Shown in pieces: positions 8,897 through 17,833 of a stretch of 64,000 nt of DNA. The stretch spans positions 124,001-188,000 of the forward strand of contig JAAHHJ010000015.1 of NCBI GenBank assembly GCA_010692425.1. The letters are read 5' to 3'. Within the stretch, counting starts at the first letter, position 1. The number at the start of each line of letters is the position of its first letter. The notes beneath the pieces were generated by a model. The model saw only the letters and a program-made list of their open reading frames with translations, was not told the DNA's origin and did no database searches. The DNA comes from Symploca sp. SIO3C6. GTDB taxonomy: Bacteria > Cyanobacteriota > Cyanobacteriia > Cyanobacteriales > Coleofasciculaceae. A program made the translations under genes and the position numbers.

Positions 8897-9154
8897 CTAA
8901 AGTGTGTCTGGATTGATACCCAATTCCGGTAATTTCTCTGCAAGTATTTGAGCCTTTTGTTTAGCTTGCTGGGCACGCTCATCGCCAGTAGCCAGAACCT
9001 TCCCTTCCTTGTCACACTAGCGCAACCATAAATTCTGCCTGCCTTCAAATTCCTCTTCCCAAAGAGTTAAACCTAAACCTACTTGTTCCAGCTAAGTTTC
9101 TGTAGTTTCACAGTAGCGGATATCCCTAAGTTCGACGATAGGTATTCTAAACCT
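8897..9154 (-). pseudogene. Uma2 family remnant (C-terminal part only)
   Basis: The minus strand reads RIPIVELRDIRYCETTET, stop, LEQVGLGLTLWEEEFEG, RQNLWLR, stop, CDKEGKVLATGDERAQQAKQ, ILAEKLPELGINPDTL, stop at 8897-8899. This is the usual Uma2 tail (WEGEFEG, LRW, GDERAQQA, LREL-GI-PD) with two internal stops and no catalytic domain. It ends exactly where interspersed repeat B begins, suggesting that the repeat or its flanking deletion removed the 5' part. Confidence 0.8.
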
Positions 9155-9278
9155 AAGTACCTGCGACATTGATAAAGGTTACTGGTTGAGGCAGGGTGTG
9201 GGGTGTGGGGTGTAGGGTGTAAGGTAACTCCCGGCGATTTCATAATTGTTTACACAGTTGCTTTTATTTATGTCCGAC
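9154..9278 (+). repeat. Interspersed repeat B, copy 1
   Basis: Recurs at 11643-11772. Shared blocks: TAAGTACCTG, ATAAAGGTT, TTGAGGC, a GTGTAGGGTGTA-type G/T run, GGTGATTTCATAATT, TTTACACAGTT, TTTATTT and TGTCCGAC. In this copy the run TGTGGGG repeats as an imperfect heptamer. A further TGTCCGACTACTTA at 9383-9396 matches the end of copy 2, so copy 1 carries about 107 extra bases inserted before its end. Confidence 0.75.
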
Positions 9279-9714
9279 GGGTGAACGAAATTTTGCGTGG
9301 GACTTGCATTCTCCGTGTCTGGAGCGTCTCCATGTCTGGGCGTCTGCTTACTTATTTCCCCACGCATTTTTTCGCTTACCCATGTCCGACTACTTAGATT
9401 TTAATTAATTACAACCAAAGTATAAAAAATACAGCTTTTAAACTAACGTTAATCTTACCATAATCTTGCTTTCATATGGTGATTATACTCATCTAACTAC
9501 TTAAAAATAGATTTTGTGTTCAGACTTTCCTATTCAAAAATTGTCTAGTTCAGATACGATATAAACTTTACTAATTTTCCTCCGGATCTTGTACAAAGTA
9601 ATTGATCTTTAAAGTAAGGAAATACCGAACCTCCCTAATTGACCTTTTTCTATTTTCATCCCTTCAAGAAGAATCGGTTTTTTGAAGGGATTATATATTT
9701 GTAGCAAACTAGCA
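9279..9714. other. Region upstream of the chemoreceptor gene
   Basis: No credible ORF. It contains the extra segment of repeat B with GTCTGGAGCGTCTCC-like tandem motifs (about 9310-9355), a long AT-rich stretch (9397-9600) that probably holds the chemosensory promoter, and the hairpin CCCTTCAA / TTGAAGGG at 9660-9689. Confidence 0.5.
9660..9689 (+). promoter_or_regulatory. Leader hairpin before the chemoreceptor start
   Basis: CCCTTCAA (9660-9667) and TTGAAGGG (9682-9689) form an 8-bp stem with a 14-base loop, 25 bases before the ATG at 9715. Could be a terminator of an upstream transcript or a leader structure affecting translation; the role is inferred only from position. Confidence 0.4.
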
Positions 9715-11628
9715 ATGTTTACAAACTTTTTCAAAAGTTTTCAGAATCGATTCAAACTTCAGACTCAAATCCTGCTACTGCTACTGCTCAGTACTGTTGT
9801 TCCTGTGTCCATCGTCGGAATGTATGGTATTTTCAGTTCCAGCAGTACCTTATCGAAATTATCTAAAAGCGAGTTAGAGGAGGAGTTAAGCGACGAAGCT
9901 AACAAGATCCTCAGTTTTCTCGATGGTGTCAGCGATGATGTCTTATTTTTGAGTAAAACTCCCCCAATTCAAGGCATTGCCAGAACTAGAGATGGCGGCG
10001 GTAGAGATGAGCAGGACAACTTATCTGAAACAGCTTGGGCTAAGCAGCTGGAGACAATCTTCACGGCGATGATTGAGTCTGATTCTCATTATATCCAACT
10101 CCGGTATTTGGATGAAAAGGGCAAGGAAATAGTACGAGTCAATTCTGACGGTACTAAGATCAAAGCTGTTACCGAAGCACAACTACAAAACAAGGCAAAT
10201 CGTGAATATTTTACAGAGACAATGAAGTTGTCTGTCGGTAGCGTTTATATTTCACCTTTGGACTTTAACAGAGAAAACGGTAAAATTCAGCAGCCTTATA
10301 CACCAGTGATTCGCTATGCTACGCCAATTGCCGACTCAGCTGGCATCAAAAGAGGAATTGTAATTGCTAACGTATTTGCTGAGGAATTTATAGCAGCTTT
10401 TGAAGAGGGACAAGATCATGAAGATGGTATGATTCGTTGGAATGAAGGCGAAGAAAGGCTTTTAATCAACCAAGACGGCTATTATATTTCCCATCCCAAC
10501 AACGAAAAGGAGTGGGGGTTTGAACTAGATCATGATCACAAACTCGAAAAAGATTTTTCAGCAGAGATTGTCAAGCAAATCTTGGGTACTCAAGAGGGAA
10601 TTATTGAACATCAAGGCGATTTCCTCAGCTATCATAGGGTTGATTACAGTCCAGAGCAGCCTGAATACTTGATTGTGATCGATAAAATCCCGGAGATTAG
10701 TGTTTTTGCTTCGGTCAACTCATTTAAAATTGCTGCCAGCTTGATTATTATCATTTCTCTGGCTACGGTATTGCCAATGGGAATTTTTAGGGGACGTCAA
10801 CTGACGAATCTGATTGAGCAACTGGTTAACAGCATCTTTACCTCTAGCCAGCAAACTTTCTCTACTATGACACAGCAAGAGCGAGTAGCTAGTCAGCAAG
10901 CTGCCTCTGTCAGTGAAACTACTACTACTATGGATGAACTGGAAGCCTCCTGCCGACAGTCGGCAGAGCAAGCCCAAGCCGCAGTCAGCGCAGCTAAGCA
11001 GGCACTTGAACTATCTGAAGATGGTGGCAAGGCGGTAGAGGAAAATTTAGAAGGCATGTCCAGCTTAGAACAGAAAGTGGAAGCTATTGCCCAACAAATT
11101 GTGAATCTGAGTGAGCAAGCTCATCAAATTGGCGGCATCTCCCAGGTGGTTTCTGACTTGGCCAACCAAACTAATATGTTGGCACTCAATTCCTCAGTGG
11201 AGGCTGCCCGCGCGGGAGAGCATGGCAAAGGCTTTGCCGTAGTTGCCAATGAAATTCGTAAATTATCTGATCAGAGTCAAAGATCTGCTGACAAGATTAG
11301 CACTATAGTTTCTGATATCCAAAAGTCGATTAACTCCACGGTGATGGTAAGTGAAGAAGGCACGAAGACGGCCAAAATGGGGTTAGAAATCGCTCACAAA
11401 ACAGAGCAAGCTTTTTTTGGTGTGAAAGATGCGGTTAATAAAGTGGTTTTAAATAATCAGCAAATCTCGCTCAATCTTAAGCAGCAAGTAGATGGGATTC
11501 AACAAATTGTCGAAGCAATGGATGTTATCAACCAGGGGGCAAAAGAAACAGCCTCTGGTATTGGTCAAACTAGAGAGGGTACTGAAAAACTTAACCAAAT
11601 TGCTCTAGAACTCAAGCGAATGGTGTAG
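9715..11628 (+). CDS. Methyl-accepting chemotaxis protein, Cache sensor domain
   Basis: About 637 residues. The ATG at 9715 is preferred over TTG 9682, which lies in the leader hairpin. Order: TM1 ([19 protein letters not shown]), an extracytoplasmic region of about 300 residues resembling a double Cache domain ([35 protein letters not shown]), TM2 ([17 protein letters not shown]), no obvious HAMP, then the signalling coiled coil with the hairpin tip [20 protein letters not shown]. It should sense a small ligand or light-linked cue and control the CheA encoded downstream through CheW. First intact gene of the chemosensory cluster. Confidence 0.93.
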   Translation: MFTNFFKSFQNRFKLQTQILLLLLLSTVVPVSIVGMYGIFSSSSTLSKLSKSELEEELSDEANKILSFLDGVSDDVLFLSKTPPIQGIARTRDGGGRDEQDNLSETAWAKQLETIFTAMIESDSHYIQLRYLDEKGKEIVRVNSDGTKIKAVTEAQLQNKANREYFTETMKLSVGSVYISPLDFNRENGKIQQPYTPVIRYATPIADSAGIKRGIVIANVFAEEFIAAFEEGQDHEDGMIRWNEGEERLLINQDGYYISHPNNEKEWGFELDHDHKLEKDFSAEIVKQILGTQEGIIEHQGDFLSYHRVDYSPEQPEYLIVIDKIPEISVFASVNSFKIAASLIIIISLATVLPMGIFRGRQLTNLIEQLVNSIFTSSQQTFSTMTQQERVASQQAASVSETTTTMDELEASCRQSAEQAQAAVSAAKQALELSEDGGKAVEENLEGMSSLEQKVEAIAQQIVNLSEQAHQIGGISQVVSDLANQTNMLALNSSVEAARAGEHGKGFAVVANEIRKLSDQSQRSADKISTIVSDIQKSINSTVMVSEEGTKTAKMGLEIAHKTEQAFFGVKDAVNKVVLNNQQISLNLKQQVDGIQQIVEAMDVINQGAKETASGIGQTREGTEKLNQIALELKRMV

Positions 11629-11642
11629 CTTTGTGGTGAGAT

Positions 11643-11772
11643 TAAGTACCTGGACGCAAATAAAGGTTGCTACTTGAGGCGGAATTTGGGGTTTAGAGTG
11701 TAGGTTGTAGCTTAATTTCGGGTGATTTCATAATTTTTTACACAGTTAAGTTTATTTTTGTCCGACTACTTA
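11643..11772 (+). repeat. Interspersed repeat B, copy 2
   Basis: Starts 15 bases after the chemoreceptor stop and matches 9154-9278 (blocks listed there), ending TCCGACTACTTA. The two copies flank the intact receptor gene in direct orientation, so recombination between them would delete it. Confidence 0.75.
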
Positions 11773-11800
11773 CTAGCGTTGGGCAACAGGCAAAAAAGCA

Positions 11801-12143
11801 ATGAATAATATCGTTAATCAATTAAGAATTACAGGCATTGTACTGTTTTTATTTGCTTTGATTAGTATCGCGACAATCTATCGACAAATTGACAAGATGA
11901 CTGCCGACGGTAGAATTGTAAACTATGCGGGAATTGTCAGAGGTAATACTCAAAGATTGATTAAATTAGAAATATCTCATTTCACTCAATCTCAAGCAGC
12001 AAGTAGATGGTATCCAACAAGTTGTCGAGGCAATGGAGCTTATCAATCAGGGAGCAAAAGAAACTGTTGCTGGCATCGGTCAAACTAGAGAGGGTAATGA
12101 GCAACTTAACCAAATTGCTCTAGAACTTAAGCAGATGGTGTAG
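11801..12143 (+). pseudogene. Second chemoreceptor gene reduced by an internal deletion
   Basis: The first ~60 codons encode a receptor-like N-terminus with one membrane helix (ITGIVLFLFALISIATIY). At about 11980 the sequence joins, out of frame, to a copy of the last ~55 codons of a chemoreceptor: [42 protein letters not shown], stop at 12141-12143. That tail is nearly identical to the end of the intact receptor at 9715-11628. So an entire sensor and signalling core has been lost. The open frame from 11801 runs on 34 codons of nonsense to 12088. Confidence 0.85.
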
Positions 12144-12214
12144 CTGAGTAGTCATAATTTTCTCCCCCTCTCCCCATCTCCCTCTCCTACCCCTGCTCAT
12201 TTTTAGCACAGGCG

Positions 12215-15200
12215 ATGATTCAAGACGAAGAACTCCGCAATCTATATAAAATTTCTGGCGAAGAAAGTGTACACAAGCTGAGAATTGGTTTACTGTACCT
12301 ACAACAGCACCCTCAAGACGAGACTACCTTGGAAGAGTTGCTCAATGAAATCCATAGCCTCAAAGGAGATTCCAGAATTGTTGGGGTAGAAAAGGTGGAA
12401 ACTATTGCCCATAAATTCCATGAGATCTTGGGCAGCATCAAGCATCAACAGAGGGTTTTCACTCCAGAGCTAGGCAACATCCTTGATCAAGGGCTAGAAG
12501 CGATTGGTTTGCTCGTCAATGAAGCTGTTACCGGTCAAGCCAGTGGGATTGATGCTGTTAGTATACTCAAATACTTGATCACAGGGATTTCTGAGCCAAT
12601 AGAATTAGAGTTTTCCAGCACTCAAGAAGCAGAGCAACAGTTAGATCTTACGACCCAAGCATTAGTTGATGATAATTATCAATTTACCATACCCAGTGCG
12701 ATTGTCCAAGGGGCTCCCCCTTGGGCAATCGCACCAGTCAATGACAATGCTCTCCAAGCTGTAGCCAGCGTCATTGAAGATGAAGAACTTCGAGAAGTTT
12801 ATCAAATCTCTAGCACTGAAAGGTTGCAGACACTGAAAGCCGGTTTGCTGTACTTACAACAGCACCCTAACGATGAAGCTTACTGTGAAAGGTTGCGCAG
12901 GGAAGCCCACAGCCTCAAAGGAGACTCCAGAATTGTTGGAGTAGAAAATGTCGAAACCCTAGCTTCTCAACTCGAAGAAGTTTTTAAAAACTTCAAATGC
13001 CAACAGGTTGTTTTGACTCCAGAGTTGATTACTAGCCTCTCTCAAGGATTAGAGGCAATTAGTCTTTTGATCGGCGAAGCTGTTAGTGGGCAAGGTAGTG
13101 GGGTTGATACAGCTGAGGTACTAGAGCAGTTGAGGGCAGCCTTTGCCGAAGCAACAGAGTTAAAACTCGAAGCTACTCAACAACAGGTTAATGCTCTCGG
13201 AGCTGCACCCAGTTTGATAGCAGACGAAGAACTTAGAGAAATTTATCAAAGTTCTAGTGAAGAACGTTTGCAGAAGCTAGAAGCTGGTTTGTTGCACCTA
13301 CAAAGATACCCTGAGGACAAAACAATCTTAGAAGAATTGCTGCGGGAAGCTCACAGCCTTAAAGGAGATTCCAGAAGTACAGGTGTAGAAAGTGTCGAAG
13401 CTCTCACCCATCAGCTTGAAGAGATTCTCGAAAGCATTAAGCGCCAACAGACAGTTGTCACACCACAGGTGAGTACTCTTCTTTATCAAGGATTAGATAC
13501 AATTGGTCTTTTAGTAGGCGAAGCTGTTAGTGGGCAAGAAAGTGGAGTTAATACAGCTCAGATGCTTGAGCGCTTGCTGGCAGTAGTTTCAGAGCCAATA
13601 GAGCTAAAACAGCAATCAGCAATTCCCCCAGCATCTGCCAATCAAGAGTTATTATTCCCAGAGGTTACTCAATCTGACAGTATTGAAAGTATCCGTGTTC
13701 CCACTCGTGCACTCGATGCCTTAATGAAGCAAGTTCAGGAACTAAATGTCACTAGAATTGATATTGTTCAGACTAATGCTCAACTTGAAGAATTGGTAAG
13801 TTTTTGGGAAGAGTATAAAGCTTTTTATAGTCGAGGGCAATATTCATTTTTAGACAGAAAATCTCATCAAGATCGCCTAGAAACAATGTTAATTTCCCTG
13901 AAGGGTTCAGCTCAGGAAAACAGCACTAAACTGGACATCATTGCTGGGGAACTAGGAGAAAAAATTCGTACTATAAGACTTCTACCTTTATCGAGGGTAT
14001 TTAATTTTTTTCCCCGTATGGTGCATGATTTAGCTAGGGAGCAATCCAAGGAAGTGGAATTAATTATTGAAGGAGGAGAAACAACTGCTGACAAAAATAT
14101 TCTCGAACAAATTAAAGACTCGGTGATGCACATGCTTCGCAACTCCATTGATCATGGCATCGAAACTCCTAGGGAGCGAAAATTACAAGGGAAACCACCT
14201 ACTGCTAAGATTTGGCTTCGGGGCTATCAAAGGGGCAACAAGATCATCATTGAAGTGGCAGATAATGGGCGAGGGTTAAATACAGAAAAGATTAAGCAAA
14301 CTGCCATCAAGCGCAAGCTTTATCTCCCAGAAGAACTAAATCAGATGACTACTAGCCAGATTCACTCCCTGATTTTGGCTTCTGGTTTTTCAACCCGCAC
14401 TTTTATTACTGAAATTTCTGGTAGAGGTATTGGGCTTGATGTTGTACGTGCCCATGTTGAAAGGCTTCAAGGCAATATTGAGATTGAATCAACTCCCAAT
14501 CAAGGATGCACCTTCCGTATCCAGCTAAGTACAAGTCTGACGACTATTAATGTCATGCTCCTAGAAGTTCAAGGTATTATCCAAGCCCTACCAATTGAGT
14601 TTGTGGAAAGGACCTTACTTATCTCCCCGGAACAGATTGTTGCTATTGATGGTAAAAATACCATTGACTTTGATGGTCAAATTGTTCCCGTTATTAATCT
14701 AGCTGATTTACTGGAATTATCAAACTCTCTTGCTTATGTTTCAAGCACCAAAGTTGAGCAAAAAAAGAGCAATTTACAGCCTCTTATCTTACTCAAGGTG
14801 GGAAAAGAGCTAGCCGGATTCTTTGTCAATCGCCTCTTGGATACCCAAGAGGTAGTACTCAAACCTCAGAGTCAATTATTAAAACGGGTGCGTAATGTTA
14901 CCGGAGCTACTATTCTCGGTACAGGGGAAGTTTGCACGATTCTTAACCCTCCAGATTTGCTCAAATCATTGCAGCGGCAAACTATATCGGCAGTCTCAAT
15001 TAAATCCACCAAAACAGTACAAAGTAAGCCAGTTATTCTCCTAGTAGAAGATTCTATTCCTGTACGTACTCAAGAAAAACGGCTTTTAGAAGGGGCTGGA
15101 TATGAAGTGATGCTTGCTGTAGATGGATTAGATGGCTATAACAAGCTAAAAACTCGTGACTTTGATGCTGTAATATCTGATGTGGAAATGCCCAATCTAG

Positions 15201-15388
15201 ACGGATTTTCATTAACTACCAAAATTCGTCAGCATCAAGAATATAAAGAATTACCAATAATCCTGGTAACGACGCTCAATTCTGAGCAGGCCCAGAAAAG
15301 AGGTGCTGAGGCTGGTGCTGATGCTTACGTCATTAAAGGTAGGTTTAATCAAGATGCTCTGTTAGAAATTTTGAGAAAACTTATTTAA
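12215..15388 (+). CDS. cheA: Hybrid chemotaxis histidine kinase CheA with three HPt domains and a receiver
   Basis: 1057 residues. Three homologous HPt domains each carry HSLKGDSR, with phosphorylatable His at about residues 47, 232 and 380 (spacing 185 and 148). Then come the P3 dimerisation helices (~490-600), the HATPase (N box HMLRNSIDHGIETP, G1 VADNGRGL, G2 GRGIGLDVV), a CheW-like P5 domain and a C-terminal receiver (LLVEDSIPVRT; Asp 989 in ISDVEMPNLDG). This architecture is that of the PixL/PilL/HmpE-type kinases of cyanobacterial phototaxis and hormogonium motility. It receives signals from receptors through CheW and phosphorylates its own receiver, CheB and probably the PatA-type regulator encoded nearby. 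Both a receptor remnant and STRR-like C-rich sequence precede it. Confidence 0.95.
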   Translation: MIQDEELRNLYKISGEESVHKLRIGLLYLQQHPQDETTLEELLNEIHSLKGDSRIVGVEKVETIAHKFHEILGSIKHQQRVFTPELGNILDQGLEAIGLLVNEAVTGQASGIDAVSILKYLITGISEPIELEFSSTQEAEQQLDLTTQALVDDNYQFTIPSAIVQGAPPWAIAPVNDNALQAVASVIEDEELREVYQISSTERLQTLKAGLLYLQQHPNDEAYCERLRREAHSLKGDSRIVGVENVETLASQLEEVFKNFKCQQVVLTPELITSLSQGLEAISLLIGEAVSGQGSGVDTAEVLEQLRAAFAEATELKLEATQQQVNALGAAPSLIADEELREIYQSSSEERLQKLEAGLLHLQRYPEDKTILEELLREAHSLKGDSRSTGVESVEALTHQLEEILESIKRQQTVVTPQVSTLLYQGLDTIGLLVGEAVSGQESGVNTAQMLERLLAVVSEPIELKQQSAIPPASANQELLFPEVTQSDSIESIRVPTRALDALMKQVQELNVTRIDIVQTNAQLEELVSFWEEYKAFYSRGQYSFLDRKSHQDRLETMLISLKGSAQENSTKLDIIAGELGEKIRTIRLLPLSRVFNFFPRMVHDLAREQSKEVELIIEGGETTADKNILEQIKDSVMHMLRNSIDHGIETPRERKLQGKPPTAKIWLRGYQRGNKIIIEVADNGRGLNTEKIKQTAIKRKLYLPEELNQMTTSQIHSLILASGFSTRTFITEISGRGIGLDVVRAHVERLQGNIEIESTPNQGCTFRIQLSTSLTTINVMLLEVQGIIQALPIEFVERTLLISPEQIVAIDGKNTIDFDGQIVPVINLADLLELSNSLAYVSSTKVEQKKSNLQPLILLKVGKELAGFFVNRLLDTQEVVLKPQSQLLKRVRNVTGATILGTGEVCTILNPPDLLKSLQRQTISAVSIKSTKTVQSKPVILLVEDSIPVRTQEKRLLEGAGYEVMLAVDGLDGYNKLKTRDFDAVISDVEMPNLDGFSLTTKIRQHQEYKELPIILVTTLNSEQAQKRGAEAGADAYVIKGRFNQDALLEILRKLI

Positions 15389-15426
15389 TGATCTTTAGTT
15401 ATTTGTCATTTGTTCACAAGCCCCAT

Positions 15427-15517
15427 TCAAGGCAGAAGACTCCAAGGCAAAAGGAATAAGAGTTTGGGCTATTAACTAGTATCAAATAAATATATGATTG
15501 AAATGCGTAACAGCTTA
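15427..15517 (+). repeat. Interspersed repeat A, copy 2
   Basis: Partner of 1558-1649. It sits between cheA and cheB, in the same orientation as the genes, and splits an otherwise continuous operon with a 207-base gap. Confidence 0.75.
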
Positions 15518-15595
15518 AAATAATTTTTATTTTAAAAAGTTTACCGCCAACAAGTTACCTCTTAACCATGAACCATACACCATAAACTATCAACC

Positions 15596-16714
15596 ATGTC
15601 TATTCGAGTTCTTTTAGTTGAAGATTCGCTTCTTGCATTAGTAATCCTCAAAAGAATTCTAAACTTATCAGAGGAAATTGAGGTGGTGGGAGAAGCTCGT
15701 ACTGGTTTAGAAGCGTTGAAGTTAATTCCCGAAGTTGAACCAGATGTAATTTGTACAGACTTTCACATGCCCCAGATGGATGGCTTACAGTTGACAACTG
15801 AAGTCATGACGCGTTACCCTAAACCGATTTTAGTAATTAGTGTCTCAGTTTTAGAAAATGATACTGATCATATTTTTGAGCTTTTAGAGGCAGGGGCAGT
15901 AGATATCTTACCTAAGCCGCCTACAGGGCTAGCAACGGATAATGAGTTTTTCAGGCAGGAGCTAATCAATAAGATTATTATTCTGTCTGGAGTGAAAGTT
16001 TTTAAAAGAAAGCGAAGGTTTATCTCTAAATCAGAGCAACAATGGCAAATAGACTCCACTACTGTTCATAATCAAATTGATAGATTAATAAAGATAGGAA
16101 ATACTGCTGCCTTCTCTTCTGATTTTTTCCCTAAGCCAAAAGTAGTAGTTATTGGTGCATCTACAGGTGGGCCCCAAGCTATACAAGAGCTTTTGGCTCA
16201 GCTGCCGTCAGATTTTCCGGTACCGGTGATTTGTGTACAACATATTTGTATTGGTTTTCTACAGGGATTTATTGATTGGTTAAACAAGAGTTGTTCCTTA
16301 CAAATTCAAATTGCTCAACCAGGGAATGTGCCAAAACCAAAGATAATTTATTTTCCACCAGAAAAGCAACATTTAGAATTGGATTCTAGAGGTCAATTTA
16401 TCTACTCAGAAAAACCACCAGTTGATGGGCATTGTCCTTCAGTTACAACCTTATTTGAGTCTGTAGCCAAATTCTATGGCAAAAAAACAGTGGGAATATT
16501 ATTGACTGGTATGGGTAGAGATGGTGCTAAAGGTATGCAGGTAATTGCTGAGGCGGGCGGTTTTACTATTGCTCAAGATGAGGCTACTTCTATAGTATTT
16601 GGCATGCCTAAAGAAGCAATCCAATTAGGAGCAGCAAAACAAGTTTTACCAATTAGTGCGATCGCACCAATGTTACTGAATCTTGTTTATAAACAAACCT
16701 CTACATTGTCATAG
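15596..16714 (+). CDS. cheB: Chemotaxis methylesterase/deamidase CheB
   Basis: 372 residues. An N-terminal receiver (LLVEDSLLALVIL; phosphoacceptor Asp 55 in CTDFHMPQMDG) is joined to the esterase domain: catalytic Ser 189 in GASTGGPQ, His in CVQHICIGF, Asp in LTGMGRDGAKGM, and the substrate loop GHCPSVTTLFESVA. It removes methyl groups from receptor glutamates and so resets the response. 18 bases upstream of cheR. A methylation pair is not part of the pix and pil operons of Synechocystis, so this is an adapting system. Confidence 0.95.
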   Translation: MSIRVLLVEDSLLALVILKRILNLSEEIEVVGEARTGLEALKLIPEVEPDVICTDFHMPQMDGLQLTTEVMTRYPKPILVISVSVLENDTDHIFELLEAGAVDILPKPPTGLATDNEFFRQELINKIIILSGVKVFKRKRRFISKSEQQWQIDSTTVHNQIDRLIKIGNTAAFSSDFFPKPKVVVIGASTGGPQAIQELLAQLPSDFPVPVICVQHICIGFLQGFIDWLNKSCSLQIQIAQPGNVPKPKIIYFPPEKQHLELDSRGQFIYSEKPPVDGHCPSVTTLFESVAKFYGKKTVGILLTGMGRDGAKGMQVIAEAGGFTIAQDEATSIVFGMPKEAIQLGAAKQVLPISAIAPMLLNLVYKQTSTLS

Positions 16715-16732
16715 TATAATTAGGAGATTCCA

Positions 16733-17833
16733 GTGTCCAAGATAGAACCTTTAAGTGTCGAACTAAAACAGGCTTTTATTCACTTAATTGCCAAGCGAAC
16801 TGGATTAGCAATGAGAGAGAGAGAGCAAGTGAATTTAAACGAAAAAATATTTTTGCGGATGAAAATTCTCAAAATATCTTCTCCAGGAAATTACTATCAA
16901 TTACTAGAAGGTAATAGGAAAGATAGTCAGCAAGAATGGCAACAACTAGTTTTAATGCTAACTAATCTTGAAAGTTATTTTTTCCGAGATAAAGAACAGT
17001 TTAAGCTTTTAAGAAATAATATTTTACCGGAATTAATTCAACGTCACCATAATGATAAGACTATCCGTATTTGTAGTGCAGGATGCTCAACTGGAGAAGA
17101 ACCTTATTCCCTGGCTATTCTTCTTAAAGAACTCATTCAGGATCTAGAGCAATGGCATTTGATAATTGTGGGTATAGACATCAATCAAGAAGCATTGAAA
17201 AAAGCGGAGACAGGAATTTATAGACCTTGGTCATTTAGAGGGCTTGATACAGAAACAAAACAGCGATATTTTCGGGTAATTGACAATCAATATCATCTTG
17301 AGCAGCAAATTAAGCAAATGGTCAAATTTAAGACTGTTAATTTAGTTGATGATTCATTCCCTCGAGGTAATTCTGAACTGAGAAATTTTGACTTAATTAT
17401 TTGTCGTAATGTTTTCATTTACTTTGAATCTTTAGCGATTTCAAAAGTGTTAGAGAAGTTTTACTGCTTCTTACAACCATCAGGATATCTACTGACAGGG
17501 CATACCGAACTTTATAATCAAAATCTAAGTAAATTTAAAGCAACAATATTTCCTGAATCTATAGCATATCAACGTCATATAACTGATGCTAACGATCTGT
17601 CTCTATCAGAAATAACAAGCAGGCATAATTATACTTCATTAGATGATTTTCCCTTAGAATTCAACTCTAATAATCTTGATAAACTGAATATTCAAATGCA
17701 GCGAGTAGCTATTAACTTACTCGGGCAATTGCCTCCTGATACTCGAATTTATAAACTAGGTAATTTGACCGCTGCCGAACTAATTACAAAAATTAAAATA
17801 GCTTTAAGAGAAATTGATCAAGAAACAAAATGA
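16733..17833 (+). CDS. cheR: Chemotaxis receptor methyltransferase CheR
   Basis: 366 residues starting at GTG 16733 with AGGAG 7 bases upstream. N-terminal helical domain (residues ~1-80), then the SAM-binding domain: CSAGCSTGEEPYSLAILL, IDINQEALKKAETGIYR, LIICRNVFIYFE and SGYLLTGHTEL. About 90 extra residues follow the methyltransferase core (from ~275), without a recognisable domain. It methylates glutamates in the chemoreceptor using S-adenosylmethionine. The last four bases overlap the start of the CheW gene (ATGA), indicating coupling. Confidence 0.95.
   Translation: MSKIEPLSVELKQAFIHLIAKRTGLAMREREQVNLNEKIFLRMKILKISSPGNYYQLLEGNRKDSQQEWQQLVLMLTNLESYFFRDKEQFKLLRNNILPELIQRHHNDKTIRICSAGCSTGEEPYSLAILLKELIQDLEQWHLIIVGIDINQEALKKAETGIYRPWSFRGLDTETKQRYFRVIDNQYHLEQQIKQMVKFKTVNLVDDSFPRGNSELRNFDLIICRNVFIYFESLAISKVLEKFYCFLQPSGYLLTGHTELYNQNLSKFKATIFPESIAYQRHITDANDLSLSEITSRHNYTSLDDFPLEFNSNNLDKLNIQMQRVAINLLGQLPPDTRIYKLGNLTAAELITKIKIALREIDQETK

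Noticed and set aside
8851..9048. 65-codon frame on the minus strand
   Set aside because: The sensible reading is another frame of the same strand, which gives the Uma2 tail with two stops.
9203..9397. Short frames in the G/T-rich region before the chemoreceptor
   Set aside because: They are made of tandem-repeat DNA (repeat B and GTCTCC units) and are not conserved between the two repeat copies.
11801..12088. 95-residue protein taken as a complete small membrane protein
   Set aside because: After about 60 codons the frame runs through sequence that in another frame encodes a near-identical copy of a chemoreceptor C-terminus, so it is a deletion pseudogene.
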